Notes under the pieces: model-generated | Told to the model about the DNA's origin: nothing | Databases searched by the model: none | The model's input: only the letters and a program-made list of their open reading frames with translations | NCBI GenBank assembly: GCA_037445025.1 | Contig: JBBILI010000012.1 | Location: forward strand, 62,001-126,000 | DNA from: CAIQQQ01 sp037445025 | GTDB lineage: Bacteria; Pseudomonadota; Alphaproteobacteria; Acetobacterales; Acetobacteraceae | Length of the DNA stretch: 64,000 nucleotides | Reading direction: 5' to 3' | Program-made: the position numbers and the translations under genes | Shown: in pieces, positions 24,347 through 32,402 of the stretch | How positions within the stretch are numbered: the first letter of the stretch is position 1 | Layout: the number at the start of each line of letters is the position of its first letter

Positions 24347-25090
24347 TCCCCAGAACACCACCCTCCGGTGCACCCACCGCACCGCCTCCGTCCCGCCGAT
24401 CCCAAGCAAGGCCAGCAGCGTGACGCCGCCGAACATGGTGGCGATGCTCATGTTCGCGCCGGACGAGGCGATGAGGTAGCCGAGCCCGCGCTGCGAGGCT
24501 ACGAACTCACCGACGACGGCGCCGATCAGCGCGAGCGAGGTCGCCACCTGCAGGCCCACGAAGATGCCGTTGGCGGCCCCCGGCAGTTTCACATGCCAGA
24601 ACACAAACCAGCGCGAGGCGCAAGAGACCCGGCAGAGATCGACCAGATCGGGGTCAGCGCCGCGAATGCCCGCGACGGTGCTGACGAACAGCGGGAAGAA
24701 GCAGATCAGCATCACCAGCACGACGCGGGATTCGAGGCCAAAGCCGCACCAGACCATGATCAGCGGTGCGAGGGCCACTTTCGGCACCGCCTGCAGGGCC
24801 GAGACCAGCGGATAGAGCACGCGCTCGAACAGCTTCTGTTCGGCCAGCAGCACGCCAAGCAGAAAGGCGAGGCCGCCGCCGATGGCAAGGCCCAGCAGCG
24901 AGGCTTCGACGGTGGCCCAGATATGCGGCCACAGGCTGCCGTCACCAAAGCCGATGGCGAGGGCCTCGGCCACGGCCATCGGGGTGGGCAGGAGGTAGTC
25001 CGGCAGATGGAGCAACGTGACTGCTCCCCACCAGAGGGCGATGACGAAGGCGGCGCCCAGCAGGGGCGGCAACAGGCGGGCGGGTCTCAT
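24344..25090 (-). CDS. ABC transporter permease (SsuC/TauC-type)
   Basis: Inner-membrane permease (248 aa) of the nitrate/sulfonate/taurine/NMT1-like importers. About six TM helices; the EAA loop that contacts the ATPase appears as DLCRVSCASRWFVFWHVKLP followed by GAANGIFVGLQVATSLALIG. The N-terminal TM is LLGAAFVIALWWGAVTLL. It overlaps the ATPase gene by 4 bp (ATGA). It is the last gene of the leftward transport unit with the ATPase and, farther upstream, the substrate-binding gene. Confidence 0.92.
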   Translation of the reverse strand: MRPARLLPPLLGAAFVIALWWGAVTLLHLPDYLLPTPMAVAEALAIGFGDGSLWPHIWATVEASLLGLAIGGGLAFLLGVLLAEQKLFERVLYPLVSALQAVPKVALAPLIMVWCGFGLESRVVLVMLICFFPLFVSTVAGIRGADPDLVDLCRVSCASRWFVFWHVKLPGAANGIFVGLQVATSLALIGAVVGEFVASQRGLGYLIASSGANMSIATMFGGVTLLALLGIGGTEAVRWVHRRVVFWG

Positions 25091-25845
25091 GCGGAATGGT
25101 CCAGGGCGCGGCGGAGCTGGCCGGTGAGGGCGGCGAATGCGGGCGTTTCCAGCAGGTCCAGCGTGCGGGGGCGGGGCAGGGTGCAGGCGATGTCGGCGGT
25201 GATGCGGCCGGGGCGGGGGCTCATCACCAGCACGCGGTCGGACAGGAAGGCGGCTTCGGCGATGCTGTGGGTGACGAACAGCGCGGTCTTGGCGTCGGCG
25301 AGCCAAAGGCGTTGCAGCTCGACCATCATGGTTTCACGGGTTAGCGCGTCGAGCGCGGAGAAAGGTTCGTCCATCAGCAGGATCGCGGGGTCGTTGACCA
25401 GCATGCGGGCGAGGCCCACGCGCTGCTGCATGCCGCCGGAGAGCTCATGGGGGTAGGCGTCGAGAAACCCGTGCAGGCCCACGGTTTCCAGCAGGGTGCG
25501 GGCCCGGCGTTCGGCGCTGGCGCGGGATGTGCCCTGGGCGAGGGCGGGGACCAGCGTGTTATCGAGCACCGACTTCCAGGGCATCAGCGTGGGGCGCTGG
25601 AAGGCGATGCCGACCTGGCGGCGCGGACCGGTGATCTGGGTGGCGCCCTGCCTGAGGTGGCCGGTTGTGGGCGGTGTCAGCCCGGCGAACAGGCGCAGCA
25701 GCGAGGATTTGCCGCAGCCGGAGGGGCCGAGCACGGAGACGAAGGCGCCGGGGGCGATCGACAGGGTCAGGTCGCGCAGGGCTTCGGTGTGGCCGCGCAG
25801 GGTTGTGTAGGTCAGGCCGACATGTTCGGCGGTCAGGTTGTCCAT
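25087..25845 (-). CDS. ABC transporter ATP-binding protein (SsuB/TauB-type)
   Basis: ATPase subunit (252 aa) with Walker A GPSGCGKSS, Q-loop near AFQRPTLMPWKSVLDN, signature LSGGMQQRVGLARML, Walker B AILLMDEPFSALD and the H-loop FVTHSIAEA. These match the sulfonate/nitrate import class. It is translationally coupled to the permease gene. A palindromic repeat separates it from the binding-protein gene upstream. Confidence 0.94.
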   Translation of the reverse strand: MDNLTAEHVGLTYTTLRGHTEALRDLTLSIAPGAFVSVLGPSGCGKSSLLRLFAGLTPPTTGHLRQGATQITGPRRQVGIAFQRPTLMPWKSVLDNTLVPALAQGTSRASAERRARTLLETVGLHGFLDAYPHELSGGMQQRVGLARMLVNDPAILLMDEPFSALDALTRETMMVELQRLWLADAKTALFVTHSIAEAAFLSDRVLVMSPRPGRITADIACTLPRPRTLDLLETPAFAALTGQLRRALDHSA

Positions 25846-25849
25846 CAGG

Positions 25850-25976
25850 AAGGAAGGCCTTCTTTTCTGAAGAAAAGAAGCAAAAGACGTTCATCCGTTG
25901 GGCCGTTGCCTCTCCGGAGAGGGCGCGGCCCAACGGATGAAAGTTTTTTGGTTCTTTTTTTCAAAAAAGAACTGCT
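25850..25976. repeat. Palindromic intergenic element, copy C (three hairpins)
   Basis: Left hairpin CTTCTTTTCT-GA-AGAAAAGAAG (25859-25880). Central stem TTCATCCGTTGGGCC (25890-25904) pairs exactly with 25927-25941 and encloses CCTCTCCGGAGAGG. Right hairpin GTTCTTTTTT-TC-AAAAAAGAAC (25951-25972). Linkers CAAAAGACG and AAAGTTTTTTG are partly complementary. It fills the space between the binding-protein stop (25979) and the ATPase start (25845) in one leftward operon. Confidence 0.85.
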
Positions 25977-25978
25977 TC

Positions 25979-27037
25979 TCACTGCGCCGCCTTCGCCCGC
26001 GCAATCACCGCATCCCGATCAAACCTGGCGAATTCCGGCACCAGCGCATTGGTGAACAGCCGATCCACCGGAATATCGTTGCTGGCGAGCTCGCCGGTCT
26101 TGTGCAGCGCCTCCACATAGGTGCGGATCGCCGGCAGATCGAACTGGCCGGGCACACGCGGCTTGCCGGTCTCGTCCACCGCCATGCGCTGGGTGCGGCG
26201 GCGCATGGTCTCCACGTCCGCGGCCAGGGTGGCGGCTTCGTCCTCCGGCTTCGGCCTGGTTTCCGGATGAGCGCGCCAGAACGCCTTGATGCAATAGGTC
26301 GGCACCGTGTCGCACACCGCCGCGATCTCGGTGACCACGCGGCCGAAGCGGGCCAGCAGGTCGGGCTGCTCGCGGATGGTGTCCTCATGCGCGACATAGG
26401 CGTTGGAGATGGCGGAGAGGAAGATCGGCTTCATCGGCAGGCGGCGCAGCGGTGTGCCCTGCTGCTCCATCAGCCGCGTCCAGGCGTCGTTGTAGTTCAG
26501 GGCAGCGACGCGGCCGGTGCGCAGGGCCTGGAAGCCGGAGCCGAGAATGCCGACCGGCACGATGTCCACATCGCTGCCCGGCATCAGGCCGGCGTCGCGC
26601 AGCAGGGCGCGGGTCTGCGGAATCGTGCCCCAGGTCAGCGCGCCGACGCCGATCGACTGGCCCTTGAGATCGGCGATCGTGTGATACGGGCTGGAGGCGA
26701 GCACGGCGAGCTCGAGGCCGTTGTACGGGTTGGCGTTGTAGAAGAAGGTCACCGGCAGCTTGGCCTTGCCGGTGTCGTAGGAGGCCAGCACCGGCTCGAT
26801 CAGCGGCAGGCCGATCAGCACCTTCTTCTGGGCAATCTGCGGCAGGAAGGCGCCGGCGCCCTGGAAGACGATGAATTCCGGCGCGATGCCGACCTCGCGA
26901 AACAGGCCGAGCTCCTCGGCCGCCGCGGTCACCCCGTCGGTGGCGGAAGGCGGCACGGCAAGGGCCACCGTCACATGGGTTTGCGCCCAGGCGGGGGTGG
27001 CGAGCAGCAGCGCAACGGCGAGAAGACGGCGGATCAT
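25979..27037 (-). CDS. NMT1/SsuA-type ABC substrate-binding protein
   Basis: Periplasmic binding protein (352 aa). Signal peptide MIRRLLAVALLLATPAWA, then a mature start of THVTVALAVPPSATDG. The body has the periplasmic-binding fold of the NMT1/THI5-like group: ELGLFREVGIAPEF, then IADLKGQSIGVGALTWGT. The ligand cannot be read from the sequence; by position next to acyl-CoA metabolism genes it may be an organic acid, an aromatic or a sulfonate (inference). Its start overlaps the stop of the BAAT-like gene (ATGA). Confidence 0.88.
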   Translation of the reverse strand: MIRRLLAVALLLATPAWAQTHVTVALAVPPSATDGVTAAAEELGLFREVGIAPEFIVFQGAGAFLPQIAQKKVLIGLPLIEPVLASYDTGKAKLPVTFFYNANPYNGLELAVLASSPYHTIADLKGQSIGVGALTWGTIPQTRALLRDAGLMPGSDVDIVPVGILGSGFQALRTGRVAALNYNDAWTRLMEQQGTPLRRLPMKPIFLSAISNAYVAHEDTIREQPDLLARFGRVVTEIAAVCDTVPTYCIKAFWRAHPETRPKPEDEAATLAADVETMRRRTQRMAVDETGKPRVPGQFDLPAIRTYVEALHKTGELASNDIPVDRLFTNALVPEFARFDRDAVIARAKAAQ

Positions 27038-28311
27038 GTCGTGGCCTCCTGCAGGAAATTCAGCACCTCGCGCCAGGACTCCGCACTGGCATGGGCGTTG
27101 CCTTCGACGGTGCCGCCATAGGCGAGCATGATGCCGGAGACCGGGTGCGGGCGGGCCAGCACGGTGTTGGGCTCGAACGGGATGCCGATGGTGTGGCCGG
27201 CCGCGGGGTAGCGCGCGTGGCGCACGGGGTATGGGTGGCCGGCTTCGCGCAGATACTGCACGGCGATGTCCGAGAAACGCGTGGAGGGCCACAGCGCGTC
27301 GTCCTCGCCGGAGATCATCAGGATCGGGCCTGCGATCTTCTCCAGCGGGATCATGGCGGCGGACACGGCCTGCGCGTCATCCACCGCGGTGTCGAACGCG
27401 GTGGTCTGGCGGCGCGGCGCGGGGGCGTTGTCGAACAGCTCCCACTTCGCGGTGCGGCTGAGCGCGCTGAGCACGGGAAGCGGCTTGCCGTGATGCGTCC
27501 AGGCCGGCGCGTGGCGATCCTCGCCGGGACGGCCGGCATTCAGCACCCCGTTGGTCACCGGGCTCGGCACATAGGCGATGACGGCGTTGACCAGCGCCGG
27601 GAAGGTGGCGCCGAGCAGCAGCGACAATTCGCCGCCGCGCGAGACGCCGCTGAGCGCGACGAAGCCATTCGCGGGGGCAAGACTGCGACGGGCCCAGGTC
27701 AGCGCCTGTTCGAAGTATTCGAGTGGGGTGTCGGAGATGTGGTTCGGCAGGCCGGGCGCGCCGAAATAGCCCAGCGCGAAGGCGGTGTAGCCATGGGCGG
27801 CATAAAGTGCGGCGCGACGTTCCATGATGCCGCCGCCCGAGCCTGCGAGCACGACGACGACGGGATGCGGCCCCGCGCCGGGCGGGGTGAACACGGTTCC
27901 GACCATGCCGGTCTCGGCGATCGGGCGGCGTTCGACACCTGGCGCCACGAACAGTTCCACCAGCGAGGCGCTTGCCTCGGTGCCGGACACGCCGGTGGCG
28001 TGCAGACGGAGGGTGAGCGGGTCGGCGGTCTCGGCCTTGCGCACCCCGTCCTCGATCTGCTGCAGGGCGGTGATCACGGCGGTGGCCTGTGCCGTGAGCC
28101 AGTCGCCTTCCACCGGCGCCACATGATCAAGATCGATGTCCCCGCCATCCGACAGGAACGAGGCCGCGCTGCGCCACAGCCCGCCATCGGTCTCGCGCAA
28201 CGACGCCTCCAGGCGGACCAGGCCGGGCGGGAAGCCGCGCAGGACGATCCGGCGCGGAACGTCGATCAGCGCCTGGTAGGGGGTGACAACGATCTGCGGC
28301 AGGACGGTCAT
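27034..28311 (-). CDS. BAAT-like acyl-CoA thioesterase / hydrolase
   Basis: A 425-aa two-domain protein of the bile-acid-CoA:amino-acid N-acyltransferase / acyl-CoA thioesterase family. N-terminal beta-sandwich (about residues 5-135; VPRRIVLRGFPPGLVRLEAS) and C-terminal alpha/beta hydrolase with nucleophile elbow GVSRGGELSL, acid ISGEDDALW and His in YPAAGHTIG. The nucleophile is Ser rather than the Cys of BAAT enzymes, so hydrolysis rather than amino-acid conjugation is likely. I prefer ATG 28311 over GTG 28320. It is coupled to the binding-protein gene, unusual for this family. Confidence 0.82.
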   Translation of the reverse strand: MTVLPQIVVTPYQALIDVPRRIVLRGFPPGLVRLEASLRETDGGLWRSAASFLSDGGDIDLDHVAPVEGDWLTAQATAVITALQQIEDGVRKAETADPLTLRLHATGVSGTEASASLVELFVAPGVERRPIAETGMVGTVFTPPGAGPHPVVVVLAGSGGGIMERRAALYAAHGYTAFALGYFGAPGLPNHISDTPLEYFEQALTWARRSLAPANGFVALSGVSRGGELSLLLGATFPALVNAVIAYVPSPVTNGVLNAGRPGEDRHAPAWTHHGKPLPVLSALSRTAKWELFDNAPAPRRQTTAFDTAVDDAQAVSAAMIPLEKIAGPILMISGEDDALWPSTRFSDIAVQYLREAGHPYPVRHARYPAAGHTIGIPFEPNTVLARPHPVSGIMLAYGGTVEGNAHASAESWREVLNFLQEATT

Positions 28312-28330
28312 CTGCGGCACCTTTTTTTAG

Positions 28331-28464
28331 GAAGGAAGGCCTTCTTTTCTGAAGAAAAGAAGCAAAAGACTTTTATTCGCTGGGCCGTTGCCTTTCCGGA
28401 GAGGGCGTGGCCCAGCAGGTGAAAGTTTTTTGGTTCTTTTTTTCAAAAAAGAACCACTTGCTTA
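28331..28464. repeat. Palindromic intergenic element, copy D (three hairpins)
   Basis: Left hairpin CTTCTTTTCT-GA-AGAAAAGAAG (28341-28362), central arms GCTGGGCC and GGCCCAGC around TTCCGGAGAG, right hairpin GGTTCTTTTTT-TC-AAAAAAGAACC (28432-28455). The right edge reads CTTGCTTA; on the minus strand this is TAAGCAAG and its TAA is the stop codon of the PaaI-like gene. Very close in sequence to copy C. Confidence 0.85.
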
Positions 28465-28884
28465 CGCCGTCGCATAGGTCGCCCGCCCGATCGCCAGCAG
28501 CACCCCGGCCTCGTTGGTCACATCGACATCGACGACGCCGACCGTCTTGCCGTTGCGCCGCACCTTCGCCGTCACCACCAGCGCGGTGTTGATCGCCGGG
28601 CGCAGATAGTCCACCCGGAAATTCACCGTCGGCAGCGGCCGGCCGAGCAGCATCACCAGCGTATAGTCGCCCACCGTGTCGATCACCGCCGCGATCGGCC
28701 CGCCATGCCACTGCCCGCTGCCGCGGGCGCGCTCGAACTCCGGGCGCATCGGCGCGCGCATCACCACCTCCTCCTTGTCAGGATCGGCGGAGAGCACGAT
28801 CAGGCCCATGAAATCGATGAAGGTGGATTTGGCGAGCCGCGCCTGCAGATCGTCCACGCCCAGCGGGGTCACAACGTCGCTCAT
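28462..28884 (-). CDS. PaaI-family thioesterase (hotdog fold)
   Basis: A 140-aa hotdog-fold protein, probably an acyl-CoA thioesterase. Family pattern: FMGLIVLSADPDKEEVVMRA, then GSGQWHGGPIAAVIDTVGDY (catalytic region with HGG), LPTVNFRVDYLRPA and VDVDVTNEAGVLLAIGRATY. It overlaps the oxidoreductase gene by 4 bp (ATGA) and is part of the leftward VOC-ligase-oxidoreductase run. Confidence 0.9.
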   Translation of the reverse strand: MSDVVTPLGVDDLQARLAKSTFIDFMGLIVLSADPDKEEVVMRAPMRPEFERARGSGQWHGGPIAAVIDTVGDYTLVMLLGRPLPTVNFRVDYLRPAINTALVVTAKVRRNGKTVGVVDVDVTNEAGVLLAIGRATYATA

Positions 28885-29894
28885 GGGGTCACCACCAGTT
28901 TTCCGAACACCTGTCGGTCCTCGATACGCTGCAACGCCGCCGCCGCACCCTCCAGCGGGAAGGTCTCGTCCACCACCGCCTTCAGCCTGCCGTCCTGCAC
29001 GAGGTCCAGCAGCGTCACCACGTCGGCATTGGCCCAGCCGTTGGAGCCGAGGATCTTGAGCTCGAAGGTCCAGATGAAACGCAGATCCTCGGCCGGGTCG
29101 TAGCCGGCGGTGGCGCCGCAGGTGAGCAACCGGCCACCGACGCGCAGCACGCGCAACGATTTCGTCCAGGTGTCGCCACCGGTGTAGTTGACGACGACAT
29201 CCACCCCCCGGTCGGTGCCGGCGCCGCGGCGGACGGGCTTGCCGTACAGCTCATAGACGGCTTTGACGAAATCCTCCTCGCGGTAGTTGATGGTGTGGTC
29301 GGCACCGAGTTCGCGCAGCATCGCCTCTTTTTCAGGCGAACCGGCACAGGCGATGACGGTGGCGCCGGCCAGCTTGGCCAGCTGCACGCAGGCCACGCCC
29401 ACGCCGCCGCTGGCGCCGAGGATGAGCACCTTCTCGCCCGCCTTCACGCCGCCGTTGGTGTACATCATGCGCAGCGCCGTGCCGTAGGCGCAGGGCAGGG
29501 CGGCCGCCTGCTCGAAGGACACGCCGTCCGGCAGCCGGATCAGCTGGTGGGCGCGCGCACGGCACAGCTCGGCGAACCCGCCGTGCTGGGTTTCCCCCAT
29601 CAGCCCGCCTTCGACACGGTTGATCGGGTCCACCACCACACGGTCGCCGACCGACCAGCCTTCGACCCCGGGGCCGACCGCGATGATCTCGCCGGCGACA
29701 TCCAGACCCACGATGGCGGGCATCGGGATCTTGATGCCGGGCATGCCGCGGCGGGTGAACACGTCGTGGTAGTTGAAGGAGGAGGCGCGGACGCGCAGCA
29801 CCACATCGCCTTCGCCGGCCACGGGATCGGGAAAATCCGTCTCAACCTTGAGTTTGTCGAGCCCGCCGTGTTCGCGCAGTACCAAAGCCTTCAT
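28881..29894 (-). CDS. Zinc-type/quinone oxidoreductase-like MDR dehydrogenase
   Basis: Medium-chain dehydrogenase (337 aa). GroES-like N-terminal domain (VLRVRASSFNYHDVFTRRG), Rossmann domain with LGASGGVGVACVQLAKLAGA (about residues 165-184) and ADHTINYREEDF. The catalytic-zinc Cys after the first 35 residues is absent, so it fits the zinc-independent quinone-oxidoreductase or enoyl-reductase type using NADPH. Start and stop overlap both neighbours by 4 bp, so it is tightly coupled to the ligase and thioesterase genes. Substrate unknown. Confidence 0.88.
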   Translation of the reverse strand: MKALVLREHGGLDKLKVETDFPDPVAGEGDVVLRVRASSFNYHDVFTRRGMPGIKIPMPAIVGLDVAGEIIAVGPGVEGWSVGDRVVVDPINRVEGGLMGETQHGGFAELCRARAHQLIRLPDGVSFEQAAALPCAYGTALRMMYTNGGVKAGEKVLILGASGGVGVACVQLAKLAGATVIACAGSPEKEAMLRELGADHTINYREEDFVKAVYELYGKPVRRGAGTDRGVDVVVNYTGGDTWTKSLRVLRVGGRLLTCGATAGYDPAEDLRFIWTFELKILGSNGWANADVVTLLDLVQDGRLKAVVDETFPLEGAAAALQRIEDRQVFGKLVVTP

Positions 29895-31417
29895 GCCGTC
29901 CGTCCTTCAAGTGGAGCCGATTGGGCGGCTTCCCGCCGCAGCGCATTCCGATCCACCTTGTTGGTGCCGGCAAGAGGGAATTCTGCCAGGAACCAGACGC
30001 GGCGGGGGTGCAGATAGGGGGCGGCGTGGGCGAGGGCGTAGTCCTTCACCGCCTGCTCGGTGAGCGTGGCACCGGCGCGCGGTACCACGAAGGCCACCGG
30101 CTTCTGGCCCTTGATCTCGTCATCGACCGGCACCACCACCGCCTGGTTGATGTCGGGATGCAGCTCCAGCATCTTCTCCACCTCGCCGGGATATACGTTC
30201 TCGCCGCCGCTGACGAACATGTCGTCGGCCCGGCCGACGAAGCTGAAGAAGCCGTCGGCATCGCGGTGGAACACGTCGCCGGTGCGGTAGAACCCGTCCG
30301 CCGCGAGCGCCTTTCGGGTGCGCTCGGGCAGGTTGTGGTATTCGGTCATCAGCGCCGGGCAACGCATCTCCAGCTCGCCCTCGTCGGGATCTGCACCCAC
30401 CAGGCGCAGCTGCACCTGCTGATGCGCCACGCCGAGTGCGGCCGGCGGCGTCGGCAGCCCATCCGGATGCGGTGCGAACACCACCGGGCCGGCTTCGGTG
30501 GTGCCGTAGCCGTTGGTCAGCGCGGCTTTGGGGAGCACCTTGCGCACGGCGTCCAGCAGCGTGGCCGAGACGGGGGCCGAGCCCATGCGGATCGACGTCA
30601 CCGAGGACAGATCGGTGCGCGCCAGCCGCTCCGTCTCGCGCAGCATCATGGCGATCATGGTGGGCACCGAGGTCAGCGCCGTCACCTGGTGGGTCGCGAT
30701 GGCATCGATGAAGCTTGCCGCGGTGAAGCTCGGCAGCAGCACGATGCTGTCGCCCTGGCCGAGCGCTGCCTGACACACCGCCAGCGCGTTCATGTGATAC
30801 AGCGGCGCGGCCACCAGCGAGCGCTGCGCGCCGGCGGAGGGGCCGCGCCTGCGCATGTCGATCACCCAGAGATGGCTGTGGTGGGACAGCACCACCCCTT
30901 TGGGCCGCCCGGTGGAGCCGGAGGTGTAGAGGAACATCGCGGCGTCGCGCGGGTCCGGCACGATGGCGGTGAACGGGCCGGGGTCGAGCAGCGCCTCGAA
31001 ATCGGCCCCGAAGGTCAGGCAGGGCAGATCGCCGGGGCAGAGCGGGGCGCGCGCCGCGTCGGCCAGCACCAGCTTCGCGTCGCAGTCGCGCAGGATGTAG
31101 TCGACCGTCTCGGCCGGCAGCTTGAAGTTGACCGGCACCGTCACCAGCCCGGCCCGCATCGTCGCCAGAAAGGCGGCGAGATACTCAGCCCGGTTGGCCG
31201 AGAGGATCGCCACGCGTTCGCCCTTCTCCAGGCCACGTGCCAGCAGGCCGCGTGCGATGGCGTCGGTCAGCGCATCGAAGGCCCGCAGGGTGTAGGTTCG
31301 CGGCGGGGCTTCACCGCCGAGATCGACCAGGGCCACCGCGTCCAGGTCGCCGCTGCGGTCGATCGCGTCGCCCAGATTGGCGAAGGTGGTGGGTTCGGGC
31401 GGCGTCTCAGCCGGCAT
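29891..31417 (-). CDS. AMP-dependent acyl-CoA synthetase/ligase
   Basis: A 508-aa ANL-superfamily enzyme that activates a carboxylic acid as acyl-AMP and then acyl-CoA. ATP-binding motif FLYTSGSTGRPKGVVLSHHS (about residues 163-182), NGYGTTEAGPV, the hinge YRTGDVFHRDADGFFSFVGR, DMFVSGGENVYPGEVEKML and the C-terminal catalytic Lys in GTNKVDRNALR. Closest in style to long-chain or aromatic acid CoA ligases; substrate not readable. It is in the leftward operon led by the VOC gene. Confidence 0.92.
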   Translation of the reverse strand: MPAETPPEPTTFANLGDAIDRSGDLDAVALVDLGGEAPPRTYTLRAFDALTDAIARGLLARGLEKGERVAILSANRAEYLAAFLATMRAGLVTVPVNFKLPAETVDYILRDCDAKLVLADAARAPLCPGDLPCLTFGADFEALLDPGPFTAIVPDPRDAAMFLYTSGSTGRPKGVVLSHHSHLWVIDMRRRGPSAGAQRSLVAAPLYHMNALAVCQAALGQGDSIVLLPSFTAASFIDAIATHQVTALTSVPTMIAMMLRETERLARTDLSSVTSIRMGSAPVSATLLDAVRKVLPKAALTNGYGTTEAGPVVFAPHPDGLPTPPAALGVAHQQVQLRLVGADPDEGELEMRCPALMTEYHNLPERTRKALAADGFYRTGDVFHRDADGFFSFVGRADDMFVSGGENVYPGEVEKMLELHPDINQAVVVPVDDEIKGQKPVAFVVPRAGATLTEQAVKDYALAHAAPYLHPRRVWFLAEFPLAGTNKVDRNALRREAAQSAPLEGRTA

Positions 31418-32252
31418 TGGGGTCCTCGAAGACCAGGGTGGTGTTGAACGCGGCGGCGGCGGGCACCGTCACGCGATGCGGGGAGGCGATCACGCCCGGA
31501 ACATCTTGCAAGACCTGCGCCGTGGTTGCCGCCGACGCGACACGGAACACCAGACCGGCCAGGAAATCACCCCGCCCGGCCGGATCGGGCGCAGCTTCGC
31601 CCAGGCTGGCCAGGGTGGCCGCGACCGGGGCCAGCACGATCTCGGGCCCGCCGGTCAACGCGAAGCGCGTGCTGCCATTCGCCTGCGCGGTGATCGCGTC
31701 GTCGCCGAACAGCCCGCGTAAAAGCGCGATCTGCTGTGCTGGATGGTTGGTCGCCACCAGCACGCGGATGATCTCCTGCGCCCCGTTCGGATGCGCCTGC
31801 CACGCCGGGCGCCACACCAGCTCCGGCGTCAGATGTTCGCAGAAATACACCCGGCCGATGCCCGAGGTCTCCGGCGGCAGATGGGTGGTGCGGAAGCTGG
31901 CATGGCGGACCTCGCCGTCCAGCTCCACCGGCCGTGAGAAGCCCCGCGCCGGCGTGGCGGGAATGCCGGCCTGCTGCGCGTGGGCTGCGGTGGCGTCGGC
32001 ATCGTCGGTCTTGAACACCAGCCCGTTGAGGCCGACCGGATGATCGATCAGTTCCGGCCGTGCCCGACCATCCTCGCCGAAGCCGAGGAGTTCGAGGTAG
32101 TTGGTGGTGAAGATCGCCAGGTTGTTGCTGGAGCCCAGCGTGTGATGGCCCCGCGGCGTGAGCTGGAAGCCGAGTGCGGCGAAGGTTTCGGCCGCCTTGT
32201 CGATGGCGTCCCTGGCATCGATGACGACATGATCGAGAACGGCTGCGGCCAT
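31407..32252 (-). CDS. VOC-family (glyoxalase-like) protein
   Basis: A 281-aa protein with a glyoxalase-like domain at the N-terminus (LDHVVIDARDAIDKAAETFA, then GFQLTPRGHHTLGSSNNLAI and YLELLGF) and a second related half (about residues 150-280). VOC proteins include dioxygenases and lyases acting on hydrophobic ring compounds. It is the first gene of the leftward cluster; AAGGAT lies close before the ATG. Function in this cluster is unknown; a ring-cleavage or isomerase role is a guess. Confidence 0.8.
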   Translation of the reverse strand: MAAAVLDHVVIDARDAIDKAAETFAALGFQLTPRGHHTLGSSNNLAIFTTNYLELLGFGEDGRARPELIDHPVGLNGLVFKTDDADATAAHAQQAGIPATPARGFSRPVELDGEVRHASFRTTHLPPETSGIGRVYFCEHLTPELVWRPAWQAHPNGAQEIIRVLVATNHPAQQIALLRGLFGDDAITAQANGSTRFALTGGPEIVLAPVAATLASLGEAAPDPAGRGDFLAGLVFRVASAATTAQVLQDVPGVIASPHRVTVPAAAAFNTTLVFEDPNAG

Positions 32253-32402
32253 GGGCGGGATCCTTCGACGACACTGAATTCAGACATCAGGGGGATCGAT
32301 ATTTCGTCCGAGAGCAAGAGCCCAGCAACAGAATGCTGTCGGTGTCTCTGTGTCATGGTCACCGGGGCACAGAATGTCGCACCCGACGGGCTGGACTGAA
32401 CT

